A DNA stretch of 51,249 nucleotides from Oscillibacter sp. (GTDB lineage: Bacteria; Bacillota; Clostridia; Oscillospirales; Oscillospiraceae). The first letter of the stretch is position 1; every line of letters begins with the position of its first letter. Of this stretch, positions 23,879 through 31,214 are shown piece after piece. The notes beneath the pieces are model-generated. The model worked only from the letters and a program-made list of their open reading frames with translations, was not told the origin of the DNA and made no database searches. The stretch spans positions 1 to 51,249 of the forward strand of contig JAGBDS010000049.1 of NCBI GenBank assembly GCA_017937405.1, given 5' to 3'. The translations under genes were made by a program, and so were the position numbers.

Positions 23879-23914
23879 AAAGCGGCTCCGCCACATGGCG
23901 GGGCCGCTTTTTTG
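23879..23914 (+). terminator. Intrinsic terminator ahead of livJ
   Basis: 14-bp stem (23879-23892/23897-23910, one G-T pair) with loop ACAT and T tract. TATAAT follows in the tail and may serve livJ, but no matching -35 is clear. Confidence 0.85.
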
Positions 23915-23944
23915 TATAATATCAAACCTAAAGGAGAACCCAAG

Positions 23945-25147
23945 ATGAAAAAGAAGTTGTTTGCTCTCATGATGGCCATGACCATGACCGTCAGCCTCGC
24001 CGCCTGCGGCGGCGGCAAGACCGAGACCCCCGCCCCCAGCACTGACGCCCCTGCCACTGAGACCCCCGCCGCCTCCGGCGAAGCCGGCGGCACCTTCAAG
24101 CTGGGCACCATCGGCCCCCTGACCGGTGACGCCGCCATCTACGGCCAGGCCGTTGCCAACGGCGCCAAGATCGCCGTGGACGAGATCAACGCCAGCGGCA
24201 GTGCCATCAAGTTCGAGTTCCAGTCCCAGGACGACGTGGCCGACGGCGAGACCTCCGTCAACGCCTACAACAAGCTGATGGACTGGGGTATGCAGGTCAT
24301 GGTGGGCCCCACCACCACCGGTGCCTCCATCGCCGTGGCCGACAAGGTGTATGCTGACCGCACCATCATGCTGACTCCCTCCGCCTCCTCTCCTGACGTC
24401 ACCGCCGGCAAGGACAACGTGTTCCAGGTCTGCTTCACCGACCCCAACCAGGGTACCGGCTCCGCTGACTACATTGCCGACAACATGACCGGCGCCAAGG
24501 TGGCCGTCATCTACCGCAACGACGACGCCTACTCCCAGGGCATCCGGGACACCTTCGTGGCCGAGGCTGCCGCCAAGGGTCTGGAGGTCGTCTATGAGGG
24601 CACCTTCACCGCCGACACCGCCACCGACTTCTCTGTGCAGCTGACCGCCGCCCAGTCCGCCGGCGCTGACACCGTGTTCCTGCCCATCTACTACCAGCCC
24701 GCCTCCGTCATCCTGACCCAGGCCGCCGCTATGAACTATGCTCCCACCTTCTTCGGCGTGGACGGCATGGACGGCATCCTGACCATGGAGGGATTCGACA
24801 CCTCCCTGGCTGAGGGCGTCATGCTGCTGACTCCCTTCTCCGCCGACGCTTCCGACGAGCGCACCCAGAATTTCGTCAAGGCCTATCAGGCCGCTTACGG
24901 CGATATCCCCAACCAGTTCGCCGCCGATGCCTATGACGGCGTGTACATCATGAAGGCCGCTCTGGAAGCCGCCGGCTGCACCGCCGACATGTCCTCCGCC
25001 GACATCTGCGAGGCTGTCGTGTCCGTTATGACCACCATCTCCGTGGACGGCCTGACCGGCCAGGGCATGACCTGGTCCGCCGACGGCGCCGTGTCCAAGG
25101 CTCCCATGGCCGTGGTCATCAAGGACGGCGTGTACGTCACTCCCTGA
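23945..25147 (+). CDS. livJ: Branched-chain amino acid-type ABC binding lipoprotein
   Basis: 400 residues: signal peptide M-K-K-K-L-F-A-L-M-M-A with lipobox L-A-A-C (Cys about 21), Thr/Pro linker, then a type-I periplasmic binding fold starting F-K-L-G-T-I-G-P-L-T-G-D-A-A-I-Y-G-Q, the hallmark of LivJ/LivK. AAGGAG precedes the ATG. First gene of livJHMGF. Members also bind other amino acids or amides, so ligand identity is inferred from the operon. Confidence 0.9.
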   Translation: MKKKLFALMMAMTMTVSLAACGGGKTETPAPSTDAPATETPAASGEAGGTFKLGTIGPLTGDAAIYGQAVANGAKIAVDEINASGSAIKFEFQSQDDVADGETSVNAYNKLMDWGMQVMVGPTTTGASIAVADKVYADRTIMLTPSASSPDVTAGKDNVFQVCFTDPNQGTGSADYIADNMTGAKVAVIYRNDDAYSQGIRDTFVAEAAAKGLEVVYEGTFTADTATDFSVQLTAAQSAGADTVFLPIYYQPASVILTQAAAMNYAPTFFGVDGMDGILTMEGFDTSLAEGVMLLTPFSADASDERTQNFVKAYQAAYGDIPNQFAADAYDGVYIMKAALEAAGCTADMSSADICEAVVSVMTTISVDGLTGQGMTWSADGAVSKAPMAVVIKDGVYVTP

Positions 25148-25171
25148 CCTCTCCCTCTCTTGCGGAAGCCT

Positions 25172-25249
25172 GCCGGATGGGGCTTCAGCCCCTCCGGCGG
25201 TCCTCCGTGCTCTATGGTGGAAACATGGGCGGAACCCCTTGTTTCCGCC
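25172..25249 (+). repeat. Two hairpins in the livJ-livH spacer
   Basis: First: GCCGGA-T-GGGGC against GCCCC-TCCGGC (25172-25183/25188-25198) with loop TTCA. Second: GGCGGAA/TTCCGCC (25228-25234/25243-25249). No T tract follows, so mRNA stabilisation or partial attenuation is more likely than full termination. Confidence 0.6.
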
Positions 25250-25313
25250 TGTATTTCTGCCATAGATACATTATATATAATGAACCACACAGAAAAAGAG
25301 GTGCTTCCACACA

Positions 25314-26192
25314 ATGGAATTCCTGTCCTATCTGATCAGCGGCGTGTCTCTGGGTAGTGTGTACGCCATCATCGCCCTGGGCTACACCATGGTCTACGGC
25401 ATCGCCAAAATGCTGAACTTCGCCCACGGCGACATCATCATGGTGGGCGGCTATATCTCCTTCTGCGCCATGAGCTATCTGGGCCTCCCCGGCTGGCTGG
25501 CAACGCTGCTGGCCATGGCCGTCTGCACCGTGCTGGGCATCGTCATCGAGGGCCTGGCCTATAAGCCCCTCCGCTCCGCCCCCTCCCTGGCGGTCCTCAT
25601 CACCGCCATCGGTGTCAGCTACTTCCTGCAGAACAGCGCCCTGCTGATCTGGAAGGCCGCCCCCAAGGTCTACCAGCCGGTGGTCTCCGGCTCCCTGACC
25701 CTGTTCGGCGGCCAGCTCTCCGTGCCCTACGCCTCCCTGCTGACCATGGCCGCCTGCCTCATCATCATGGCGGCGCTGACGCTGTTCATCAGCAAGAGCA
25801 AGATGGGCAAGGCCATGCGTGCCTGCTCTGAGGATAAGGGCGCGGCCCAGCTCATGGGCATCAACGTCAACGCCACCATCTCCACCACCTTCGCCATCGG
25901 CTCCGCCCTGGCGGCTGTGGCCGGCGTGCTGCTGTGCACCTCCTATCCCACCCTGCAGCCCACCACCGGCTCCATGCCCGGCATCAAGGCCTTCACCGCC
26001 GCCGTGTTCGGCGGCATCGGCTCCATCCCCGGTGCCTTCCTGGGTGGATTGCTGCTGGGCGTTATCGAGGCCATGGCAAAGGCCTACATCTCCACCAACC
26101 TGGCAAACTCCATCGTGTTCGCCGTGCTGATCGTGGTACTGCTGGTGAAGCCCGCCGGCCTGCTGGGCAAGTATGTGCCTGAGAAAGTGTGA
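25314..26192 (+). CDS. livH: Branched-chain amino acid ABC permease LivH
   Basis: 292-residue polytopic permease: opens Y-L-I-S-G-V-S-L-G-S-V-Y-A-I-I-A-L-G-Y-T-M-V-Y-style LivH sequence, has F-A-H-G-D-I-I-M-V-G, and the cytoplasmic coupling segment R-A-C-S-E-D-K-G-A-A-Q-L-M-G-I. GAGGTG lies before the ATG. Pairs with LivM to form the channel. Confidence 0.93.
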   Translation: MEFLSYLISGVSLGSVYAIIALGYTMVYGIAKMLNFAHGDIIMVGGYISFCAMSYLGLPGWLATLLAMAVCTVLGIVIEGLAYKPLRSAPSLAVLITAIGVSYFLQNSALLIWKAAPKVYQPVVSGSLTLFGGQLSVPYASLLTMAACLIIMAALTLFISKSKMGKAMRACSEDKGAAQLMGINVNATISTTFAIGSALAAVAGVLLCTSYPTLQPTTGSMPGIKAFTAAVFGGIGSIPGAFLGGLLLGVIEAMAKAYISTNLANSIVFAVLIVVLLVKPAGLLGKYVPEKV

Positions 26193-26200
26193 GGTGTGAC

Positions 26201-27271
26201 ATGAAGAATCTGCACATGAAAAAGCACACCCGCACGGACCTTTTGACCTACCTGGGTGTGATCTTGGCCTTCGTGGTGATGAACGTTCTCAGTTCCTCGG
26301 GCTCCCTGAGCCGCTCCCTCACCGGCCAGCTTGTCCCCATCTGCTGCTATATGTCCATGGCCGTGTCCCTGAACCTGACAGTAGGCATCCTGGGCGAGCT
26401 GAGCCTGGGCCACGCCGGCTTTATGAGCGTGGGCGCCTTCTCCGGTATCGTGGCGGCCATGAGCCTCCAGAACGTGATCCCCTCCGCCCCCCTGCGTCTG
26501 GCCGTCGCCATGGCAGTGGGCGCCGCTGCCGCGGCCCTGGCGGGCCTGGTGGTGGGCACCCCCGTGCTGCGGCTCCGGGGCGACTACCTGGCTATCGTCA
26601 CCCTGGCCTTCGGCGAGATCATCAAGGAGCTGGTGAACTGCCTGCTGGTGGGCTATGACTCCAAGGGCCTCCATATCCTGTTCAACCTCTCCGGCAACAA
26701 GTCCGTGGCGGACCTGGGCCTGGAGCCCGGCGGCCTCGCCATCATCAAGGGTGCCCAGGGCGCCACTGGCACCGCCACCATCGCCTCCTTCACCGCGGGC
26801 TTCGTGCTGGTCATGGTGACGCTGTTCGTGGTGCTGAACCTGAAGCACAGCCGGGCGGGCCGGGCCATCATGGCACTGCGGGACAACACCATCGCCGCCG
26901 AGAGCGTTGGCCTGAACATCACCAAGTACAAGATGATGGCCTTCGTCACCTCCGCCGCCCTGGCGGGCGCCGCCGGTGCGCTGTACGGCCTGAACTTCTC
27001 CTCCCTGCAGGCCACCAAGTTCAACTTCAATACCTCCATTCTGGTGCTGGTGTTCGTGGTGCTGGGCGGCCTGGGCAACATCTGGGGTTCTCTGATCGCC
27101 GCCGTGGCCCTGACGGTGCTGCCGGAGCTGCTCCGCGCCTTCTCCGACTACCGGATGCTGGTCTACGCCGTGGTGCTCATCCTGGTTATGCTCACCACCA
27201 ACAACCCCACCCTGAAATCCTTCTTCGGCCGGTTCAAGCCCGGCAAATCCCACGGAAAGGAGGCCGCCTGA
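26201..27271 (+). CDS. livM: Branched-chain amino acid ABC permease LivM
   Basis: 356 residues, about ten membrane helices. Typical LivM elements: L-N-L-T-V-G-I-L-G-E-L-S-L-G-H-A-G-F-M, R-L-R-G-D-Y-L-A-I-V-T-L-A-F-G-E-I and R-A-I-M-A-L-R-D-N-T-I-A-A-E. GAGGTG is 5 bases ahead of ATG 26201; nine bases after livH. Confidence 0.93.
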   Translation: MKNLHMKKHTRTDLLTYLGVILAFVVMNVLSSSGSLSRSLTGQLVPICCYMSMAVSLNLTVGILGELSLGHAGFMSVGAFSGIVAAMSLQNVIPSAPLRLAVAMAVGAAAAALAGLVVGTPVLRLRGDYLAIVTLAFGEIIKELVNCLLVGYDSKGLHILFNLSGNKSVADLGLEPGGLAIIKGAQGATGTATIASFTAGFVLVMVTLFVVLNLKHSRAGRAIMALRDNTIAAESVGLNITKYKMMAFVTSAALAGAAGALYGLNFSSLQATKFNFNTSILVLVFVVLGGLGNIWGSLIAAVALTVLPELLRAFSDYRMLVYAVVLILVMLTTNNPTLKSFFGRFKPGKSHGKEAA

Positions 27272-27272
27272 T

Positions 27273-28106
27273 ATGTTTGGAAAGCTCGTTCCCGTCCCCT
27301 CCGGCGCCATGATCCCGGACCGGGACATCGGCAAAAAGCCCATTCTGGAGTGCGTGAACCTGGGCATCACCTTCGGCGGCCTGAAAGCCGTGGAGGACTT
27401 CAACCTCACCATCGGCCGCACGGAGATCGCGGGCCTTATCGGCCCCAACGGCGCGGGCAAGACCACCGTTTTTAACCTGCTCACCAAAGTCTACCAGCCC
27501 ACCCACGGCACCATCCTGCTGGGCGGCAAGGACACCCACGGCATGAACACCATGCAGGTGAACCGTGCCGGTATCGCCCGTACCTTCCAGAACATCCGCC
27601 TGTTCCAGAAGCTGTCCGTGGAGGACAACGTGAAGGTGGGCATGGACGCCAACATGAAATATAACATGTGGAGCGGCATCTTCCGCCTCCCCGGCTACTG
27701 GCGCGAGGAAAAAGCGGCCCACGACCACGCTCTGGAGCTGCTGAGCCTGTTCAACATGGCGGACCTGGCGGACGTCCCCGCCGGCTCCCTGCCCTACGGC
27801 GCCCAGCGCCGCCTGGAGATCGTCCGGGCCCTTGCCACCAACCCCTCCCTCCTGCTGCTGGACGAGCCCGCCGCGGGCATGAACCCCTCGGAGACGGCGG
27901 AGCTGATGGAGAACATCCGCGAGATCCGGGACACCTTCCAGATCGCGGTCCTGCTGATCGAGCACGACATGAACCTGGTCATGAACATCTGCGAGGGCAT
28001 CTGCGTGCTGAACTTCGGCCGCGTCATCGCCAAGGGCAGCCCTGCGGACATCCAGTCCAACCCCGCCGTTATTGAGGCATACCTGGGCAAGAAAAAGGAG
28101 GCGTGA
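27273..28106 (+). CDS. livG: Branched-chain amino acid ABC ATPase LivG
   Basis: 277 residues. Walker A G-P-N-G-A-G-K-T, LivG-type signature L-P-Y-G-A-Q-R-R-L-E-I, Walker B L-L-L-L-D-E-P-A-A-G-M-N-P and I-E-H-D-M. The N-terminus is about 20 residues longer than usual. GGAAAGGAGG precedes the ATG, which begins one base after the livM stop. Confidence 0.93.
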   Translation: MFGKLVPVPSGAMIPDRDIGKKPILECVNLGITFGGLKAVEDFNLTIGRTEIAGLIGPNGAGKTTVFNLLTKVYQPTHGTILLGGKDTHGMNTMQVNRAGIARTFQNIRLFQKLSVEDNVKVGMDANMKYNMWSGIFRLPGYWREEKAAHDHALELLSLFNMADLADVPAGSLPYGAQRRLEIVRALATNPSLLLLDEPAAGMNPSETAELMENIREIRDTFQIAVLLIEHDMNLVMNICEGICVLNFGRVIAKGSPADIQSNPAVIEAYLGKKKEA

Positions 28107-28108
28107 CC

Positions 28109-28819
28109 ATGGGAGCGATTCTGAAAGTTGAGGACATCAACGTCTATTACGGCAGCATCCACGCCATCAAGGGCGTCTCCTTCGAGGTCAACGAGGGCGA
28201 GATCGTCACCCTGATCGGCGCCAACGGCGCGGGCAAATCCACCACCCTGAACACCATCTCCGGCCTGCTGCACAGCAAGACCGGCTCCATCACCTTCATG
28301 GGCGAAAACCTGGGCAAGGTCCCTTGCCACAAGATCGTCTCCAAGGGTCTGGCCCTGGTGCCGGAGGGCCGCCGGGTGTTCCTGCAGATGACTGTCCAAG
28401 AGAATCTGGAGATGGGCGCCTTTACCCAGGGCGGCAAGACAATGGACGCGGACCTGGAGCGGGTCTATGAGCAGTTCCCCCGCCTGAAGGAGCGCATGAA
28501 GCAGGTGGCGGGCACCCTGTCCGGCGGTGAGCAGCAGATGCTTGCCATGGGCCGTGCCCTGATGAGCCACCCCAAGCTGCTGATGCTGGACGAGCCCTCC
28601 ATGGGCTTGGCTCCCATTCTGGTGGAGCAGATCTTTGACATCATTCAGGAGCTGCACAAAGCGGGCACCACCATCCTGCTGGTGGAGCAGAACGCCCAGG
28701 CGGCCCTTAGCGTGGCTGACCGGGGCTACGTGCTGGAGACCGGCAAGGTGGTCACCACCGGCACCGGCCACGAGCTGCTGGAAAGCCCCGCCATCAAGAA
28801 AGCCTACCTGGGAGGCTGA
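28109..28819 (+). CDS. livF: Branched-chain amino acid ABC ATPase LivF
   Basis: 236 residues. Walker A G-A-N-G-A-G-K-S-T, signature L-S-G-G-E-Q-Q-M, Walker B L-M-L-D-E-P-S-M-G-L-A-P. AAGGAGG is 7 bases ahead of ATG 28109; a GTG at 28103 sits too close to that site. Last gene of the operon. Confidence 0.93.
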   Translation: MGAILKVEDINVYYGSIHAIKGVSFEVNEGEIVTLIGANGAGKSTTLNTISGLLHSKTGSITFMGENLGKVPCHKIVSKGLALVPEGRRVFLQMTVQENLEMGAFTQGGKTMDADLERVYEQFPRLKERMKQVAGTLSGGEQQMLAMGRALMSHPKLLMLDEPSMGLAPILVEQIFDIIQELHKAGTTILLVEQNAQAALSVADRGYVLETGKVVTTGTGHELLESPAIKKAYLGG

Positions 28820-28829
28820 CACGATTTAT

Positions 28830-28862
28830 AAAAGGAGAGCGCGTTTGCGCTCTCCTTTTTCC
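28830..28862 (+). terminator. Terminator of the liv operon
   Basis: 13-bp perfect stem (28830-28842/28847-28859), loop GTTT, T tract. Confidence 0.93.
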
Positions 28863-28863
28863 T

Positions 28864-28908
28864 TTGCAATTTCCTGTCAGTGTGCTATACTGCTGTCAAG
28901 ACATCTAT
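28864..28908 (+). promoter_or_regulatory. niaR promoter with NiaR-type operator
   Basis: TTGCAA (28864-28869), 16-base spacer, TATACT (28886-28891), then the half-palindrome CTGTC-AA-GACAT centred at 28898-28899. It shares the GTCAAGACA core with the operator at 29478-29507, implying autoregulation. Confidence 0.6.
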
Positions 28909-28924
28909 GCGAGGAGGCATTCCC

Positions 28925-29437
28925 ATGCGTGCGGAAGAACGCCGTCAGGCCATTTGTGACAGTTTAAAGGCAGCCCACCAGCCCATCAGCGCGGCGTCGC
29001 TGGCAGCCCGGTTCTCCGTCAGCCGCCAGATCATCGTGGGCGACATCGCCCTGCTGCGGGCAGCAGGCGCGGACATCTCCGCCACGCCCCGGGGCTATGT
29101 CATCCAGAAGTCCCCCTCCGGCCTCCTCCGTCAGGTGGCCTGCCGCCACAGCGGCGCGGATATGGAGGCGGAACTGAACGCCATGGTGGACCAGGGCTGT
29201 ACCGTGCTGGACGTCATCGTGGACCACCCCATCTACGGCCAGCTCACCGGCCCACTCCAGCTCTCCAGCCGGTATGACGTGGCCCAGTTCATCGCCCGTT
29301 GCGCCCAGGCCGACGCCCAGCCCCTCTCCAACCTGACGGAAGGCATCCACCTCCACACCCTCTCCTGCCCCAGCGAGGACGCCTTCCAGCGGGTCCGGAC
29401 CGCCCTCCACGCCATGGGCGTGCTGCTGGAGGACTGA
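28925..29437 (+). CDS. niaR: NiaR-type transcriptional repressor (HTH_11 + 3H domain)
   Basis: 170 residues. N-terminal winged helix (about 5-60: E-R-R-Q-A-I-C-D-S-L, S-V-S-R-Q-I-I-V-G-D-I-A-L-L-R). C-terminal 3H domain (about 75-168) with its three histidine elements: C-R-H-S-G, V-D-H-P-I-Y-G and G-I-H-L-H-T-L. NiaR (YrxA) represses NAD/niacin genes with nicotinate as corepressor. GAGGAGG precedes ATG 28925. It is followed by a transporter gene bearing a much stronger copy of the same operator. Confidence 0.9.
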   Translation: MRAEERRQAICDSLKAAHQPISAASLAARFSVSRQIIVGDIALLRAAGADISATPRGYVIQKSPSGLLRQVACRHSGADMEAELNAMVDQGCTVLDVIVDHPIYGQLTGPLQLSSRYDVAQFIARCAQADAQPLSNLTEGIHLHTLSCPSEDAFQRVRTALHAMGVLLED

Positions 29438-29446
29438 AACTGGCTG

Positions 29447-29475
29447 TTGACAACCCATGCTTTTCCGTGTATAGT
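29447..29475 (+). promoter_or_regulatory. Promoter of the NiaR-linked transporter gene
   Basis: TTGACA (29447-29452), 17-base spacer, TATAGT (29470-29475), directly followed by the palindrome at 29478-29507. Confidence 0.78.
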
Positions 29476-29477
29476 GT

Positions 29478-29507
29478 GGTAGATAGGTGTCAAGACACCT
29501 GTCTACC
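29478..29507. promoter_or_regulatory. NiaR-type operator, near-perfect 30-base palindrome
   Basis: GGTAGATAGGTGTC and GACACCTGTCTACC flank AA; only one base pair breaks symmetry. The AGGTGTC-AA-GACACCT core agrees with what I recall of NiaR sites. It lies over the transcription start. Confidence 0.8.
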
Positions 29508-29540
29508 ATTTCTATTTTGCAAAGGAAACAGGTGCTCCCC

Positions 29541-30614
29541 ATGGAAAACGTCAAAGCATTCTTAAAACGCAAAAACATCGTCTTCTCCGCCAAACGCTAT
29601 GGCATCGACGCTCTGGGCGCCATGGCCCAGGGCCTGTTCTGCTCCCTGCTCATCGGCACTATCATTAAGACCCTGGGTCTCCAGCTGGGCGTCCAGTATT
29701 TGACCGACATCGGCGCTTACGCCATGGCCATCTCCGGCCCCGCCATGGCCGTGGCCATCGGCTACGCTCTGAAAGCGGACCCCATGGTGCTGTTCTCCCT
29801 GGCCGCCGTGGGCTGGGCCGCCAACGCCGAGGGCGGCGCGGGCGGACCTTTGGCGGTGCTTATCATCGCCATCGTGGCCGCTGAGTGCGGCAAGGCCGTC
29901 AGCAAGGAGACGAAGGTGGACATTCTGGTCACCCCCGCCGTCACCATCCTGGTAGGCGTAGCTCTGGCAAAGCTCATCGCGCCGCCCATCGGCACCGCCG
30001 CCAGCGCCTTCGGCATCATCATCGACAACGCCACCAAGCTCCAGCCCTTCTGGATGGGCATTGCCGTCTCCGTGCTAGTGGGCGTGGCCCTGACGCTGCC
30101 CATCTCCTCCGCCGCCATCTGCTCCGTGCTGGGCCTGACTGGCCTTGCAGGCGGCGCCGCCGTGGCGGGCTGCTGCGCCCAGATGGTGGGCTTCGCCGTC
30201 ATGAGCTTCCGGGAAAACCGCTGGGGCGGCCTGGTGAGCCAGGGCCTGGGCACCTCCATGCTGCAAATGCCCAACATTGTAAAGAACCCCCGGGTCTGGA
30301 TCGGCCCCACCCTGGCCTCCGCCATCACCGGCCCCATCGCCACCTGCGTGTTCAAGCTGGAAATGAACGGCGCCCCCATCAATTCCGGCATGGGCACCTG
30401 CGGCCTGTGCGGGCAGATCGGTGTCTGGACCGGCTGGCTGGCCCCCAGTGAGGAGGCCATCGCCAAAGGCGCCGCCGCCATCTCCCCCACCGCTTTCGAC
30501 TGGCTGGGCCTGCTTTTGATTTGCTTTGTCCTCCCCGCCATCCTGGCCCCGGCCATCAACCAGGTGTGCCGCAAGCTGGGCTGGGTAAAGGACGGCGACC
30601 TGACCCTGGCCTGA
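29541..30614 (+). CDS. EIIC-like (PTS_EIIC_2) membrane transporter, predicted niacin uptake
   Basis: 357 residues, about ten membrane helices, Gly/Ala-rich, of the PTS_EIIC_2-like family (G-I-D-A-L-G-A-M-A-Q-G-L-F, then V-K-I-L-V-T-P-A-type and G-M-G-T-C-G-L motifs). No EIIA or EIIB domain is fused or adjacent, so a sugar PTS role is doubtful. The only visible control element is a NiaR-type operator, and niaR is directly upstream. A niacin or precursor transporter is therefore inferred; I recall such proteins being listed as nicotinate-regulated transporters (niaY), but am not certain. AAAGGA-type site before ATG 29541. Confidence 0.75.
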   Translation: MENVKAFLKRKNIVFSAKRYGIDALGAMAQGLFCSLLIGTIIKTLGLQLGVQYLTDIGAYAMAISGPAMAVAIGYALKADPMVLFSLAAVGWAANAEGGAGGPLAVLIIAIVAAECGKAVSKETKVDILVTPAVTILVGVALAKLIAPPIGTAASAFGIIIDNATKLQPFWMGIAVSVLVGVALTLPISSAAICSVLGLTGLAGGAAVAGCCAQMVGFAVMSFRENRWGGLVSQGLGTSMLQMPNIVKNPRVWIGPTLASAITGPIATCVFKLEMNGAPINSGMGTCGLCGQIGVWTGWLAPSEEAIAKGAAAISPTAFDWLGLLLICFVLPAILAPAINQVCRKLGWVKDGDLTLA

Positions 30615-30626
30615 CACGCGCGAAAA

Positions 30627-30667
30627 AAGGACCGTTGCGGATTTTCCGCAATGGTCCTTATTTTTTC
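30627..30667. terminator. Bidirectional terminator
   Basis: 15-bp stem with one G-T pair (30627-30641/30645-30659), loop TTT, TTATTTTTTC tail; A run on the other side serves the XRE gene ending at 30658. Confidence 0.88.
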
Positions 30668-30879
30668 GGCGGATACGGTGTCTTTTGGTCGGTACGCCCC
30701 AGCAGATAGTCTACGCTGGTATGGTAAATATCCGCCAGCTTTTCCAAAATCGCCACCGGAATATCATTTTCACCCGTCTCATATTTGGAATAACCTGTTT
30801 GGGACATCCCCAGCAGCTTTGCAAGCTCCGTCTGGTTCAAGTCCGCATCCTCCCGCAAATCGCGGATTCGCGGATACAT
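30658..30879 (-). CDS. XRE-family helix-turn-helix regulator
   Basis: 73 residues, a single HTH_3 domain: I-R-D-L-R-E-D-A-D-L-N-Q-T-E-L-A-K-L-L-G-M then S-Q-T-G-Y-S-K-Y-E-T-G and I-L-E-K-L-A-D-I-Y. Start 30879 is chosen because AGAGGTG lies 6 bases upstream; another ATG two codons earlier touches that site. A perfect 19-base palindrome between it and the divergent gene is its probable operator. Confidence 0.87.
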   Translation of the reverse strand: MYPRIRDLREDADLNQTELAKLLGMSQTGYSKYETGENDIPVAILEKLADIYHTSVDYLLGRTDQKTPYPPKK

Positions 30880-30925
30880 GGGCATCACCTCTTGCCCACA
30901 TGATACTGTGTCCCTGATTCCCATA

Positions 30926-30955
30926 TTGACATATTAACCTGATTCAGGTTAAACT
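30926..30955 (+). promoter_or_regulatory. Promoter overlapping a perfect palindrome
   Basis: TTGACA (30926-30931) and TAAACT (30950-30955), spacer 18. The palindrome TTAACCTGATTCAGGTTAA (30934-30952) fills the spacer, so a bound dimer would block polymerase. Confidence 0.6.
30934..30952. promoter_or_regulatory. Perfect 9-1-9 palindrome, likely XRE operator
   Basis: TTAACCTGA-T-TCAGGTTAA in the divergent intergenic space; symmetric and AT-flanked, as for small Cro/CI-like repressors. Confidence 0.75.
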
Positions 30956-30973
30956 ATTCCTGAGGTGATAGAA

Positions 30974-31177
30974 ATGCCCAATGAACCCGATTACCAAAAA
31001 GCCTATGAGATTCTGGACGAAGCCCTGGGGGACGCCATCCACACCCTGCAAAAGGCCCGCCTGCGCACGGAGCTATATCGAAAGTTGTCCACCGGGGAGC
31101 TGACGGCGGACGACGAAGGGGATTCCGCCGCCTCGTACGAAAAAGCAGCCCGGGAATACGCAGGCCACGCCAAATAA
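30974..31177 (+). CDS. Small acidic helical protein of unknown function
   Basis: 67 residues, predicted mostly alpha-helical (Y-Q-K-A-Y-E-I-L-D-E-A-L-G-D-A-I-H-T-L-Q-K-A-R-type heptads) with an acidic loop A-D-D-E-G-D-S. GAGGTGA lies 5 bases before ATG 30974; a GTG at 30965 overlaps that site. Transcribed away from the XRE gene across a shared palindrome, so it is probably the main target of that regulator. No family recognised; a toxin or anti-regulator role would be guesswork. Confidence 0.6.
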   Translation: MPNEPDYQKAYEILDEALGDAIHTLQKARLRTELYRKLSTGELTADDEGDSAASYEKAAREYAGHAK

Positions 31178-31214
31178 CAAGGACCCTCTCCCACCGGGAA
31201 AGGGTCCTTGTTCT
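31176..31214. terminator. Bidirectional terminator
   Basis: 12-bp perfect stem (31176-31187/31201-31212) with a 13-base loop that can pair further; serves the small acidic gene (+) and the M23 gene (-). Confidence 0.82.

Noticed and set aside
23553-23894. 113-codon minus-strand frame opposite the small membrane protein
   Set aside because: Asn/Gln-rich antisense product without a ribosome site, running through the terminator at 23879-23910.
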